Numbered from the stretch's first letter, positions 25,492-35,535 are shown. The stretch is DNA of 64,000 nt from Flagellimonas myxillae (GCF_023502235.1 NZ_JAMFLY010000002.1:682001-746000); one strand, 5' to 3'. Made by a program: numbers and translations. Notes: a model not told the origin generated them from the letters alone.

Positions 25492-27354
25492 TTAAATCGC
25501 TAAAACAATATTTTCCAGGGAATCATTAGGGGACAACCCCATTTTTTTACGCAGCCGTTGCCGTGCTTTTTTTATGCCATCGGTAGAAATATTCAAGATG
25601 GTAGCAATCTCTTTGGAGGACATATTCATCTTCATGAGGGCCATAAACCGGAGTTCATTTTTGGTCACTTCGGGAAACCTTTTTTTGACATTGGTGGCAA
25701 AGTCCTTATGCACCTGTTCAAAGTATTGTGTAAAACTTTCCCAGTTTTTATCATCTTGCTGATCAAAGTTGATGGTCTTGATCAGTTCTTGATAGCCAGA
25801 ACCTCCTTCTTTTTCCTTCAGGGCCCTAGCTTTGAGCTTCACACTTTCCAAAACCTCGTTCTTTTTTGCAAGATGAAGGGCGTGGGTGGTCAATTCTTTC
25901 TTTTTAAAAGCCAATTGGGCATCAACTTTTTCTTTTTCCAACTTGTTTCTTTTAACCTTTTGACGAAATCCATAGAAGCCTAGGCCCAGTACAATTAGTG
26001 CAAGGCCCAATCCGCCTCCTAAGAGTAATTTTTGCTGATAACTTATTTGAGCTTCTTTCTCCAAAACAGCGATGTCCTTTTCTTGCATGGCGATTTGCTG
26101 CTCTTTTTTTTCTATTTCGTATATCGTCTTAAGTTCCCCTATTTGCTGTGATTTGGTGTTATTATATATAGAATCACTTAACTGTTTATGGTATAAATGA
26201 TCATCATAGGCCAATTTGTGGTTACTTAGCCTGGCGTAGAGCTCTGACCTCCCTTTATAAGCATTACTCAGATTCGCTTTCGAACCCCCTTTATTAATAT
26301 GTTCAATGGACTTAGAATAATAAGAAATTGCCAAATTATTGTTGTTCAACCCGGCATGAACTGCTGCCAAGGCATTATACCCTTCCACCATTTTGTTTTT
26401 GGCTCCAATTTTTTCGGCAGTTTCAATTCCTTTAGAGATATAGTCTATGGCTTCACTTGGTCGATTCGATTTGGCATACGCATTTCCTAAATTGGTTAGA
26501 ACAGTAGATTTGAGACTTTGATTTTTAATAACCTTATTTACTTCAAGGGCTTCTTCCAAATACACAATAGCCTGTTCATAATTTTCAAGCGAATAGTAAT
26601 TGAGACCAATGTCATTTAATACATTGACTTCGAATAATTTATCATTGAATTCTCGGTATACTTTTAGGGCCTCCAGGTTATACTCAATACTTTTCTCGTA
26701 ATTGGCTTGAATGCTTTCGGTGTTTGCCAGCAAATTCAGAGCATCGGCCTTTTGGATAGGCCTGTTCAGTTTTTCAAGAATCCGCAGTTCTTTGATAACC
26801 TCCTGCGTGGCAATTCTGTAATTTCCTTTAAAGTTATGTATCAACCCTTTATTATGGTAAAATGGAATTAATGCTGTGCTATCACTGCTATGTTTGTTTA
26901 AGGTAGCTATACCCTCGTCTAAAATCTTAAGCGCTTCATCATAATTGCCTAAATTGTATTCTACGCCTGCAAAATTTCTGATGGCTACCGCTTCTAATCC
27001 ATGGTGTTCAATATCTCGAAAAATGATTCTGGCTTTGGTGTAATCTATTTTGGCCGAATCCAGATGGGAGCGATATTCGTCTAATACCCCAAAATGCAAG
27101 TAGGCCATTCCCACCCCTTTTTTGTAATCGAGTTTTTGGGATAATTCCAGCTCTTCTATAACGTACTTCTCTGCCTCATTTAGGTCATTGTTCAAGTAAT
27201 TGTCAAAAAGAAGTTTAATGGTGCCGATTTTTGATGTGTCTTCAGCTTGAGTTTGATATACCTTGAGTAAGCTATCAAGTGTTTCGGTATGCTGGGCATT
27301 GGCAATGGATGCTATGAGAAGTGTGAATACTATATAGAGCAATGAGGATTTCAT
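25492..27354 (-). CDS. Membrane-bound TPR sensor with cytoplasmic LuxR-type helix-turn-helix
   Basis: A 620-residue one-component regulator. A signal peptide (cleaved after A-N-A-Q, residue 21) leads into about 400 residues of tetratricopeptide repeats, seen in recurring patterns such as A-L-K-V-Y-R-E-F and A-I-V-Y-L-E-E-A-L-E-V. A transmembrane helix lies at about 445-465 (L-L-L-G-G-G-L-G-L-A-L), followed by a charged coiled coil and a C-terminal LuxR-like helix-turn-helix at about 560-615 (T-K-N-E-L-R-F, S-S-K-E-I-A-T-I-L-N-I). The TPRs face the periplasm and the DNA-binding end is inside. This plan is common in Flavobacteriia. It is directly upstream of, and on the same strand as, the 745-residue lipoprotein gene, and probably controls it through the direct repeat in the gap between them. 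Confidence 0.85.
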   Translation of the reverse strand: MKSSLLYIVFTLLIASIANAQHTETLDSLLKVYQTQAEDTSKIGTIKLLFDNYLNNDLNEAEKYVIEELELSQKLDYKKGVGMAYLHFGVLDEYRSHLDSAKIDYTKARIIFRDIEHHGLEAVAIRNFAGVEYNLGNYDEALKILDEGIATLNKHSSDSTALIPFYHNKGLIHNFKGNYRIATQEVIKELRILEKLNRPIQKADALNLLANTESIQANYEKSIEYNLEALKVYREFNDKLFEVNVLNDIGLNYYSLENYEQAIVYLEEALEVNKVIKNQSLKSTVLTNLGNAYAKSNRPSEAIDYISKGIETAEKIGAKNKMVEGYNALAAVHAGLNNNNLAISYYSKSIEHINKGGSKANLSNAYKGRSELYARLSNHKLAYDDHLYHKQLSDSIYNNTKSQQIGELKTIYEIEKKEQQIAMQEKDIAVLEKEAQISYQQKLLLGGGLGLALIVLGLGFYGFRQKVKRNKLEKEKVDAQLAFKKKELTTHALHLAKKNEVLESVKLKARALKEKEGGSGYQELIKTINFDQQDDKNWESFTQYFEQVHKDFATNVKKRFPEVTKNELRFMALMKMNMSSKEIATILNISTDGIKKARQRLRKKMGLSPNDSLENIVLAI

Positions 27355-27813
27355 AGAGGTCGGTTTACCTTTTAAAAATAAGCAATTTCAACCAACGCTC
27401 TGAAAAAGAATTGATTATGGAAACAAGCTAGCAAAATGTGTTTTAACCTCAAAAAGCGTGGCCTATTTCACGCTATAGAATTCCTCGTTGGCATGGCCCA
27501 TACGTTATTCGGTACCCATGCCGACATTGGGAAAACACCAGCTTTTGCGGCATCAAAAAAACTATTAACAGGTCAGTTATTGCTCATTTCTATTTTAAAA
27601 CTGTAGATGGCAATGGTCGAATAGGCCAAGCATTGGCAAAGAACTAACTTTTCAAGTGCATTGGCCGTCCAGTGTTGTCCGGCCTGTCCAAGTTCATTGA
27701 GGGAAATAAAAAAACTTATTGCGATAGGATGTTGCTGACTCCAAGCCTTGGTGATCCTTTTAAAGGAGTTTTAAAGGCACGAGGGACACCTTATTATGGT
27801 ATCAAATAAAATG
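27355..27813. other. Gap with no recognisable gene
   Basis: About 460 bases between the TPR-LuxR gene and the tRNA terminator. I see only short frames and a small 6-base-pair dyad (AGCGTG ... CACGCT) near 27456. It should contain the promoter of the TPR-LuxR gene, but no good match to the Bacteroidota consensus was found. Confidence 0.4.
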
Positions 27814-27846
27814 AAAAAGCCCGCAAATCATTGATTTACAGGCTTT
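27814..27846 (-). terminator. Terminator of the tRNA-Asp transcript
   Basis: On the minus strand a stem AAAGCCTGTAAATC / GATTTGCGGGCTTT (one G-U pair, loop AAT) is followed by T residues. It lies 26 bases after the 3' end of tRNA-Asp. Confidence 0.75.
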
Positions 27847-27871
27847 ATGCTGAAATTTAATAAATTTTCAG

Positions 27872-27945
27872 CGGTCTGGACGGGACTCGAACCCGCGACC
27901 CCCTGCGTGACAGGCAGGTATTCTAACCAACTGAACTACCAGACC
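27872..27945 (-). tRNA. tRNA-Asp (anticodon GTC)
   Basis: A full 74-base cloverleaf: acceptor stem GGTCTGG / CCAGACC, discriminator G, anticodon stem CCTGC / GCAGG with loop CTGTCAC (anticodon GTC), and T-loop GTTCGAGTC. The CCA end is not encoded, as is usual in this phylum. It has its own promoter and terminator. Confidence 0.97.
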
Positions 27946-28019
27946 AATGATTTTATCTTTTCCAAGACTCCAGCAAAAGCGGGATTCAAATCTTGTTCAT
28001 GCTTTTTGCAAAGCGAGTG

Positions 28020-28050
28020 CAAATATACATTGTCAAATCTTATTCGCAAA
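28020..28050 (-). promoter_or_regulatory. Promoter of tRNA-Asp
   Basis: A textbook Bacteroidota promoter on the minus strand: TTTG (28047-28050), 19 bases, TATATTTG (28020-28027). The expected start of transcription near 28013 leaves a 5' leader of about 68 bases for RNase P to remove. Confidence 0.8.
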
Positions 28051-28070
28051 AGTTTTTTTGAAAAATGGGA

Positions 28071-29000
28071 CTAAAGAAATTTTTGCCTTTCGATCATAAA
28101 GGTATTCAGTACCTGGGCAAAATCCGATTGCACATCCACACCAACGTACTTGATCTTATATTGGACGCATTTTAATTTAAGATTCTCTTGGTATTCGCTT
28201 ACCTTTTCCGAATAAGCTCTTTTGATATTGTCCGCATATAGATCAATATGCTCACCAGTTTCCACATCAACGAAACGTTTGGGGGTATTGTCAAAGTCAA
28301 AGTTGATTTCACGTTCATGGTCCAGGAGGTGGAAGAGTACCACGGCGTGCTTGTTGTACTTCAAATGGCGAAGTGCCTCAAAGAGCTTGGCTTCCTCGGT
28401 TTCTGTTTGGAACATGTCGGAAAACAGGAAAATGAGGCTACGTCTATGGATTTTTTCAGCAATCTGATGTAAATAAGTGTAGGTTCTGGTGGTCTCGGAA
28501 GGTTCTTTGGTTTGGACGGCCTCGTTTAGCTTGGAATAGAGCATTTGAAAATGCCGTTCACTACTTTTTTCAGCGGTATAAAAATGGTAGTTGTCGGAAT
28601 AAATACTCAAACCAACGGCATCCCGCTGTCTTTTCAGAAGCTGCATCAAGGCGGCAATTGCCAGCACCCCGAACCCAAGTTTATTCAGGTTTTCCAATCC
28701 CATTGATGCTATTTCTGGATAGTACATAGAGGCTGAATTGTCCAGGATCATGTGGCACCTCAAATTTGTTTCATCCTCGTACCTTTTTGTATAGAGTCTA
28801 TCCGTTTTGGCAAAAAGCTTCCAATCCACATGTTTAGTGCTTTCCCCTGGATTATAGATTTTGTGTTCAGCAAATTCTGCCGAAAAACCATGGAAAGGAC
28901 TTTTATGGATACCACTGATAAAGCCTTCCACAATCTGATTGGCCAACAATTCCAGATTTTGGAACAATGGGGCTTGATGTAGTTCTGATCGTATATCCAT
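28071..29000 (-). CDS. DUF58 protein (von Willebrand A-like)
   Basis: A 309-residue soluble protein with the DUF58 signature: Y-N-P-G-E-S-T-K-H-V-D-W-K-L near 49-62 and a von Willebrand A-like fold starting with the metal-site motif I-L-D-N-S-A-S-M near 85-92 and continuing with F-L-F-S-D-M. Such proteins usually sit with a MoxR-type ATPase and VWA/BatA-like membrane proteins, and are thought to help assemble or activate complexes at the membrane. Here no MoxR gene is next to it; thioredoxin lies upstream across a strong terminator, so it seems to be transcribed on its own. Exact role unknown. Confidence 0.85.
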   Translation of the reverse strand: MDIRSELHQAPLFQNLELLANQIVEGFISGIHKSPFHGFSAEFAEHKIYNPGESTKHVDWKLFAKTDRLYTKRYEDETNLRCHMILDNSASMYYPEIASMGLENLNKLGFGVLAIAALMQLLKRQRDAVGLSIYSDNYHFYTAEKSSERHFQMLYSKLNEAVQTKEPSETTRTYTYLHQIAEKIHRRSLIFLFSDMFQTETEEAKLFEALRHLKYNKHAVVLFHLLDHEREINFDFDNTPKRFVDVETGEHIDLYADNIKRAYSEKVSEYQENLKLKCVQYKIKYVGVDVQSDFAQVLNTFMIERQKFL

Positions 29001-29027
29001 TTCGAGATTGTGGGATCAATATAAAAC

Positions 29028-29059
29028 AAAAAAGGTTTGGCAATTGCCAAACCTTTTTT
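29028..29059 (-). terminator. Symmetrical terminator after trxA
   Basis: A perfect 32-base palindrome: six A, GGTTTGGC, AATT, GCCAAACC, six T. It lies 21 bases after the trxA stop and would work in both directions. Confidence 0.9.
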
Positions 29060-29080
29060 AAAAAATCCGTAAGGATAATT

Positions 29081-29398
29081 TTATAATACCGCCTCAATAG
29101 CGTCGGTGTAAACCTTTTTAGGGGAAACCCCAACCTGGCGATTTACAATTTCACCATTTTTAAAGACCAATACGGTAGGAATATTTCGTACTCCGTATTT
29201 TGCCGCGAATTGTTGGTTGGCATCAACATCTACCTTTCCAACTACAGCTTTGCCTTCATATTCCTGGCTAACTTCCTCGATGATCGGGCCGACCATTCTA
29301 CAAGGTCCGCACCAAGCAGCCCAAAAATCCACAACAACGGGTTTGTCGCTTTTAAGTACTACTTCATCAAAAGTTGCATCTGTTATTTCTAGTGCCAT
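29081..29398 (-). CDS. trxA: Thioredoxin
   Basis: A 105-residue classical thioredoxin with the redox motif W-C-G-P-C near residues 30-34, followed by the family's lysine-rich strand and the cis-proline loop R-N-I-P-T near 74-78. It is the general cytoplasmic disulfide reductant. The ATG at 29398 (M-A-L-E-I) fits the family length; the frame could extend 11 codons further up but those residues are not thioredoxin-like. It is a single-gene unit: a terminator follows, and a promoter-like box with a dyad precedes it. Confidence 0.96.
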   Translation of the reverse strand: MALEITDATFDEVVLKSDKPVVVDFWAAWCGPCRMVGPIIEEVSQEYEGKAVVGKVDVDANQQFAAKYGVRNIPTVLVFKNGEIVNRQVGVSPKKVYTDAIEAVL

Positions 29399-29418
29399 TT
29401 TATTTGTTTTAATATTCG

Positions 29419-29439
29419 CAAATTTAGTCAAATATTGAC
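29419..29439 (-). promoter_or_regulatory. Candidate promoter box and operator dyad of trxA
   Basis: On the minus strand TAAATTTG (29419-29426) fits the TAnnTTTG element about 20 bases before the ATG. Directly upstream is a dyad GTCAA-ATA-TTGAC (29427-29439), a plausible binding site for a regulator. No clear TTTG element at the usual spacing. Confidence 0.4.
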
Positions 29440-29502
29440 CATATTCCTTACCTGGGACGTATTCGTTTTCATTATTGTGCCATTGGCATAAATTATGGCC
29501 CC

Positions 29503-32500
29503 TTAATTCAGTTTGTAATGTATCTCGTTCTCTTCCAGCGCGGATAGCAGTTCACTGTTGATTTTCACCTTTTGTTTTCTGCTGGATAGATTTAGTTTGA
29601 TTTCTTCCTGCATTTCGTATACCACAAAGTTGAGGGGATGGTCACCTTTGTAGGATCGCAGGGTGTTCTTTATCACCTGGATGCGCTTGTCTTGCAATCG
29701 ACTTATGTCCAGTTTGATGGTCAACTTTTTCGCATAGGCCTCCATCACATCCTGAAGCTGCTTAAAATCGTTGAACTGCAATCGGGGGTCACCCTTTTTT
29801 CCGGTATCCCGGTTTACCCAACCTTCCCGAACAAATGCCTTGACATGCACAAAGGAATTGATCATCAAGAAATGTCGGAACCGTAAATATTCTTCCCCAA
29901 AAATTCGGAATTCATGTGAATCGGTATAATCCTCGAGGGTAAACAGTCCCCAGCCTTTGCCATTTTTGGAAATACGGTGTTGTACATCGGTGATGACCCC
30001 TGCAACGGTCAATTCACGGTTGACATAGGGTTCCAAATCTGAAAATGCCGAAACGTTACTATTGCAAAAGGCGTTGATTTCCTTTTTAAAATCATCCAAG
30101 GGATGTCCGGAAATATAGATGCCCACCACTTCTTTCTCCCTTTTGAGCTTTTCCATGGTTCCCCAGTCCTCACAGGGAGGGACTACAGGTTCTGGAATCT
30201 GGACCTCGCTGGCTTCGCCAAACAAGCTTACCTGGGATGAATTTTTATTTTCCTGGAACTTGGCCCCGTACTTAATGGCCTTTTCCAAGAACGTCACCCC
30301 ATCACCTTCATGATGAAAATACTGGGCACGATGTGTTTCGGAAAAGGAATCAAATCCCCCTGCAAGGGCAAGGTTTTCAAATGCCTTTTTATTTGCAGCC
30401 CGAAGTTCCACCCGTTTGGCCAAATCAAATACGGAACGGTAGTGGCCGTCCTCTTTTCTGTTTTCGACAATCGTTTCAACCGCAGAACGCCCAACACCTT
30501 TAATAGCCCCCATCCCAAAACGTACGGCGTTGTCTTTGTTGACCGCAAATTTGTAGTACGATTCGTTGACGTCCGGACCAAGAACTTCCAATCCCATTCG
30601 CTTGCATTCCTCCATAAAGAAGGTTACTTGCTTAATATCGTTCATGTTGTTGGAAAGTACCGCTGCCATATATTCGGCAGGGTAGTGGGCCTTTAGGTAT
30701 GCCGTTTGATAAGCAATGTATGCGTAGCAGGTGGAGTGACTTTTGTTAAAGGCATAGGACGCAAAAGCTTCCCAGTCTTTCCAGATTTTTTCGAGTACAT
30801 CCCTTGGGTGTCCATTCTTTTCCCCACCATCCAGGAATTGGGGCTTTAGTTTTTGTAGTAGGGCAAAAATTTTCTTTCCCATGGCCTTTCTAAGGACATC
30901 GGCATCACCCTTGGAAAACCCTGCCAATTTTTGGGAGAGTAGCATCACCTGCTCTTGGTAAACCGTAATTCCATAGGTCTCCTTCAAGTTCTCCTCCATG
31001 TCGGGAAGGTCGTAGGTGATTGCCTCTTCCCCATGTTTTCGGGCAATAAAACTGGGAATATACTCCATGGGACCTGGCCTGTACAGTGCGTTCATGGCGA
31101 TGAGGTCATCAAAAACCGTAGGTTTCAGGTTTTTCATGTGTTTTTGCATCCCTGGGGATTCGTATTGGAATATCCCCACGGTATCTCCCCGTTGGAAAAG
31201 TTCATAGGTCTTTTCGTCATCCAAAGGGAACTCATCCGGGACCAGCTCCAACCCGGTTCTGGCCTTCACGATTTTAACCGTATCCTTGATTAGGGTCAAG
31301 GTCTTCAGTCCCAAAAAGTCCATCTTTAGAAGTCCGGCGCTTTCAACCACCGAGTTATCGAATTGGGTGACATATAAATCCGAGTCCTTGGCAGTTGCAA
31401 CCGGCACAAAGTTGGTAATGTCGTCCGGAGTAATGATCACTCCACAGGCATGGATACCTGTGTTCCGCAGCGATCCTTCGAGGACCCTGGCCATGTTCAC
31501 CGTCTGGCCCTCCAGATCATCACTTTCTGAGATATTCAAGAGTTCATGAACCTTTTCCAGCTCATCGGAACGGAACTTTTTCTTTAGATCGGCTTCCTCA
31601 ACTCCAAAAATCTTATTGAGCTTGGACATGTTGGGGATGAGCTTGGCAATACGGTCCGCATCATTTAGGGGTAAATCGAGCACGCGCGCCGTGTCCCTGA
31701 TGGAAGATTTGGCCGCCATGGTTCCGTAGGTGATGATTTGGGCCACTTGGTTGGCTCCATATTTATTGATCACATATTCCATGACCTTACCTCTTCCTTC
31801 ATCATCAAAATCAATGTCGATATCGGGCATCGAAACCCTGTCCGGGTTTAGGAACCGCTCAAAAAGCAAATCGTATTTTAGCGGGTCGATATTGGTTATT
31901 CCCAAACAATAGGCGACCACTGAGCCCGCGGCGGAACCCCGCCCGGGTCCAACAGAAACATCCATGTTCCTAGCTTCGCGAATAAAATCCTCTACGATCA
32001 AGAAGTAACCCGGATACCCTGAATTTTCTATGGTACCCAACTCAAAATCTATGCGTTCCGTGATTTCATCGGTGATTTCCCCGTATCTATTTTCTGCTCC
32101 TTTATAGGTTATGTGCCTCAAATAAGCATTTTCCCCACGTTTACCTCCATCAGCCTTATCCTCATCGACCTTGAATTCCTCAGGGATATTAAATTTGGGA
32201 AGAAGTACATCCCTGGCTAGTTCAAAGGGCTCTACCTTATCCACAATTTCCTGGATGTTTAGGATGGCTTGGGGCACATCCTTGAACAAGGATTTCATCT
32301 CATCGGAAGATTTGAAATAATATTCCTGATTAGGAAGACCATACCGGTATCCGCGACCACGTCCTATCGGGGTGGTCTGTTTTTCGCCATCCTTTACGCA
32401 AAGAAGAATATCATGGGCCTCGGCATCCTTTTTATCACAGTAATAGGTGTTGTTGGTGGCGACAAGTTTTACATCGTGCTTCTTGGACAATTGTATCAAA

Positions 32501-33888
32501 ACTTGATTGACCCGGTCCTCATCTTCCTGCCCGTGGCGCATCATTTCTATATAGAAATCGTCGGCAAATTGTTCCTTCCACCACAACAAGGCTTCTTCCG
32601 CCTGTTTTTCGCCGATATTCAATATTTTGTTTGGAACTTCTCCATAGAGGTTTCCGGTCAACGCAATCACGTCTTCCTTGTATTCCCGAACAATCTTTTT
32701 GTCTATTCGTGGAACATAGTAGAAGCCATCGGTGTACGCAATGGAGGACATTTTGGCCAAATTGTGATAGCCATTTTTGTTTTTGGCCAATAAAACAATT
32801 TGATATCCATTGTCCTTCACATTTTTATTGGTGTGGTCATCACAAACGTGAAACTCACAACCAATGATGGGAGTAATTTCCTGCTCCAACGGAAGCTCAT
32901 CGTTCTCGTTTTTTTCAGCGTTTCTTTCTTTCACCCCTTTGTTATGGGCCTTAACTTCTTTTACAAAGTGAAACGCGCCCATCATATTGGCATGGTCCGT
33001 TAGGGCAACAGCGGGCATGGCCTGATCGGCAGCGGCCTTTACCAGACTTTTAATGTTGATGGTAGATTGTAAAACCGAAAATTGGGAATGGTTGTGCAAA
33101 TGCGCAAACGGAGCATCGGCCAGACTTGCCGCATTTTCCTTGATTTCGTCTTCCGAAAAACCACTGGTGTCCTTGGCCCATAGAGCGTCTGCAATTTCTT
33201 TGGAGGCCTTTTTAAGGTTGATGTGCTTAAGACCGACAAGTTGGATTTCCTGGGGATTTGCCTCGGAAAACCGGTTGTGATACTCCGGTTGGACATCCAA
33301 TTGTTCGGTGGAAAAATGTTGTTTCCTGATCAGTTCCAGAAAACAACGGGTAGTGGCTTCAACATCCGCGGTGGCGTTGTGGGCCTCGGCAAAGGGTTCT
33401 CCAAAAAGGTGTTGGTGAAGCTCCGTTAAGGTGGGAAGTTTAAATTTGCCTCCCCGACCTCCCGGAATTTTGCAAAGTTCGGCGGTCTCTTCGGTACAGG
33501 TGTCCAAAACAGGAAGGGTTGCCAAAGAGTTTTCCACTCCCATCCTATGGAACTCGCATCCCATGATATTCACATCAAAATCTACATTTTGACCTACTAC
33601 GAACTTGGCTTTTGCAAGCGCATTTTGGAAAGCCTCCAAAGTTTCTTCCAAGGAAACGCCATTTTGCTCTGCAAGGGCTGTTGAAATGCCGTGAACCTGT
33701 TCCGACTCATAGGGGATGTTGAACCCGTCGGGTTTTACCAACATGTCTTGATGTTCCACAAGATTTCCCATTTCGTCGTGCAATTGCCACGCAATCTGCA
33801 CACAACGGGGCCAGTTGTCGGTGTCTGTTATGGGGGCGTCCCAGCGCTTGGGCAGTCCAGTGGTCTCGGTATCAAAAATTAAATACAT
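29503..33888 (-). CDS. dnaE: DNA polymerase III alpha subunit with N-terminal proofreading exonuclease
   Basis: A 1461-residue replicative polymerase, longer than the usual 1150-1200 because residues 1-195 are a DnaQ-like 3'-5' exonuclease (F-D-T-E-T-T-G near 5-11, D-V-E-A-T near 175). A PHP domain begins near 265 with an intact H-x-H motif (L-H-N-H-S). The polymerase active site holds P-D-I-D-I-D-F near 690, and an OB-fold nucleic-acid-binding domain lies near 1290-1335 (V-A-G-V-I-T-D-V). This exonuclease-alpha fusion is typical of Bacteroidota, which may make a separate proofreading subunit unnecessary. It faces away from the first sulfatase gene across a 158-base gap. Confidence 0.95.
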   Translation of the reverse strand: MYLIFDTETTGLPKRWDAPITDTDNWPRCVQIAWQLHDEMGNLVEHQDMLVKPDGFNIPYESEQVHGISTALAEQNGVSLEETLEAFQNALAKAKFVVGQNVDFDVNIMGCEFHRMGVENSLATLPVLDTCTEETAELCKIPGGRGGKFKLPTLTELHQHLFGEPFAEAHNATADVEATTRCFLELIRKQHFSTEQLDVQPEYHNRFSEANPQEIQLVGLKHINLKKASKEIADALWAKDTSGFSEDEIKENAASLADAPFAHLHNHSQFSVLQSTINIKSLVKAAADQAMPAVALTDHANMMGAFHFVKEVKAHNKGVKERNAEKNENDELPLEQEITPIIGCEFHVCDDHTNKNVKDNGYQIVLLAKNKNGYHNLAKMSSIAYTDGFYYVPRIDKKIVREYKEDVIALTGNLYGEVPNKILNIGEKQAEEALLWWKEQFADDFYIEMMRHGQEDEDRVNQVLIQLSKKHDVKLVATNNTYYCDKKDAEAHDILLCVKDGEKQTTPIGRGRGYRYGLPNQEYYFKSSDEMKSLFKDVPQAILNIQEIVDKVEPFELARDVLLPKFNIPEEFKVDEDKADGGKRGENAYLRHITYKGAENRYGEITDEITERIDFELGTIENSGYPGYFLIVEDFIREARNMDVSVGPGRGSAAGSVVAYCLGITNIDPLKYDLLFERFLNPDRVSMPDIDIDFDDEGRGKVMEYVINKYGANQVAQIITYGTMAAKSSIRDTARVLDLPLNDADRIAKLIPNMSKLNKIFGVEEADLKKKFRSDELEKVHELLNISESDDLEGQTVNMARVLEGSLRNTGIHACGVIITPDDITNFVPVATAKDSDLYVTQFDNSVVESAGLLKMDFLGLKTLTLIKDTVKIVKARTGLELVPDEFPLDDEKTYELFQRGDTVGIFQYESPGMQKHMKNLKPTVFDDLIAMNALYRPGPMEYIPSFIARKHGEEAITYDLPDMEENLKETYGITVYQEQVMLLSQKLAGFSKGDADVLRKAMGKKIFALLQKLKPQFLDGGEKNGHPRDVLEKIWKDWEAFASYAFNKSHSTCYAYIAYQTAYLKAHYPAEYMAAVLSNNMNDIKQVTFFMEECKRMGLEVLGPDVNESYYKFAVNKDNAVRFGMGAIKGVGRSAVETIVENRKEDGHYRSVFDLAKRVELRAANKKAFENLALAGGFDSFSETHRAQYFHHEGDGVTFLEKAIKYGAKFQENKNSSQVSLFGEASEVQIPEPVVPPCEDWGTMEKLKREKEVVGIYISGHPLDDFKKEINAFCNSNVSAFSDLEPYVNRELTVAGVITDVQHRISKNGKGWGLFTLEDYTDSHEFRIFGEEYLRFRHFLMINSFVHVKAFVREGWVNRDTGKKGDPRLQFNDFKQLQDVMEAYAKKLTIKLDISRLQDKRIQVIKNTLRSYKGDHPLNFVVYEMQEEIKLNLSSRKQKVKINSELLSALEENEIHYKLN

Positions 33889-34046
33889 CTATCTTCCTCA
33901 GTCGAAATAAGTGATTAAAAATATACAAACCCCCGACTATTTTAAAAAGTAGTTTTTAGGAGTTATCAACTTCTTTGAAATAATAATGAATTCCATTCTT
34001 GTGTCGGACATTCGCTATCTTTAGGGCTTCAAACCAACCTTAAAAA

Positions 34047-35462
34047 ATGAAAAATACTTTTTGTCTTTTACTATCAATTTTTTTGACGATTACTTCTTGC
34101 AAGGAAGAACCTAAAGAGGAACCAGTACTGGAAAGTACTCCTCCTAATTTCATTGTCATTTTTGCGGATGATTTGGGCTATGGAGATTTAAGTTGTTATG
34201 GGAATCCCACTATTCTCACTCCAAATTTGGACCGCATGGCTCATGAAGGGCAAAAGTGGACTAATTTTTATGTGGGTGCCAGTGTTTGTACACCGAGTAG
34301 AGCAGCTTTGCTAACAGGAAGACTTCCGGTAAGAAGTGGTATGGCCAGCAACAAAAGCCGTGTTCTTTTCCCGGACTCCAAAAATGGATTGCCGGCCTAC
34401 GAGATTACCATTGCCGAACAATTAAAGAGTGTGGGATACGCAACCGCAGCCATTGGCAAATGGCATTTGGGGCATAAAGAGCAGTACCTGCCGACCAACA
34501 ATGGTTTCGACTATTATTTTGGAATTCCGTATTCAAACGACATGGATAGGGTTGCTGAATATCCCGATGGGGGATACTGGAATCAGCAAAACGAAGACAT
34601 CAAAACCGAACATTTTAATGTGCCCTTACTCCGCGGAACTGAAATTATTGAAAGACCTGCCAATCAGAATACTATTACGAAACGATACTCCGAAGAGACC
34701 GTTTCCTACATAAAAAAGAACAAAGACAAACCTTTCTTTATTTATTTGGCTCATAACCTCCCTCATATTCCGTTGTTCGCTTCGGAAGAGGCAACGGGCA
34801 AGAGCAAACGGGGATTGTATGGCGACGTGGTGCAAGAAATTGATCATGGGGTAGGTCAGATTTTAGAAACGCTGGAGGTAGAAGGATTGGCTAAAAATAC
34901 TATTGTGGTCTTCACCTCAGATAATGGACCCTGGCTTCCCTTCAAAAACAACGGAGGAAGTGCTGGTCTTTTGAGAGCAGGGAAAGGCTCTACTTGGGAA
35001 GGTGGTATGCGGGAACCTGGAATTTTTTGGGGTCCAGGGCAAGTTAAGCCAGGGGTTATAACAGATTTGGGTTCTACTATGGATTTGTTTGCAACCTTTA
35101 GCGCAATGGCCAAGGTGGAGGTTCCCAATGACCGAATTATGGACAGTTATGATTTAAGTGCTACATTGTTGAATGGTCAACCAAGCCCTCGGAAGAGTAT
35201 TTTGTACTATCGAGGTACTGAATTGTTTGCCGCCCGTTTAGGGGATTATAAAGCACACTATGTAACCCAAGGAGTTTATGGACAATTTGGAGAGCGTGAG
35301 GAACATGATCCACCAGTGTTATACCATTTGAATCACGATGCATCCGAACAGTTTGATATTGCAGAGGGCAATGGTGAGATTTTGGGTCAAATCAAAGATT
35401 TGGTGGAAGGACATAAAGCCAATTTGGTGCCCGGCAAAGATCAATTGGCGGAAAGAGAATAG
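34047..35462 (+). CDS. S1-family sulfatase lipoprotein
   Basis: A 471-residue sulfatase with a lipoprotein signal ending I-T-S-C (Cys18). The site converted to formylglycine is C81-T-P-S-R, in the standard C-x-P-S-R form. The first metal site is Asp41-Asp42 (F-A-D-D-L-G-Y-G), and G-K-W-H-L-G-H near 137-143 and T-S-D-N-G-P-W near 289-295 are further family marks. It hydrolyses sulfate esters on glycans or small molecules. It is not inside the fucosidase operon, but a sulfated fucan would need such enzymes, so it may serve the same diet. It faces away from dnaE, with a TATCTTTA box 24 bases before the ATG. Confidence 0.93.
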   Translation: MKNTFCLLLSIFLTITSCKEEPKEEPVLESTPPNFIVIFADDLGYGDLSCYGNPTILTPNLDRMAHEGQKWTNFYVGASVCTPSRAALLTGRLPVRSGMASNKSRVLFPDSKNGLPAYEITIAEQLKSVGYATAAIGKWHLGHKEQYLPTNNGFDYYFGIPYSNDMDRVAEYPDGGYWNQQNEDIKTEHFNVPLLRGTEIIERPANQNTITKRYSEETVSYIKKNKDKPFFIYLAHNLPHIPLFASEEATGKSKRGLYGDVVQEIDHGVGQILETLEVEGLAKNTIVVFTSDNGPWLPFKNNGGSAGLLRAGKGSTWEGGMREPGIFWGPGQVKPGVITDLGSTMDLFATFSAMAKVEVPNDRIMDSYDLSATLLNGQPSPRKSILYYRGTELFAARLGDYKAHYVTQGVYGQFGEREEHDPPVLYHLNHDASEQFDIAEGNGEILGQIKDLVEGHKANLVPGKDQLAERE

Positions 35463-35478
35463 AAAGTCGTGTAAGTCA

Positions 35479-35508
35479 TTGTCCATTAAAGGAAATCAAT
35501 TATATTTG
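35479..35508 (+). promoter_or_regulatory. Promoter of rpsP-rimM
   Basis: TTG (35479-35481), 19 bases, TATATTTG (35501-35508): an excellent Bacteroidota promoter. Transcription from about 35515 leaves a leader of about 100 bases before rpsP. Confidence 0.75.
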
Positions 35509-35535
35509 CACCCGCTTAAACAAAGAGCGATTGAT

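Noticed and set aside
27847..28074. 75-codon plus-strand frame over tRNA-Asp
   Set aside because: It runs through the tRNA gene and its promoter on the other strand.
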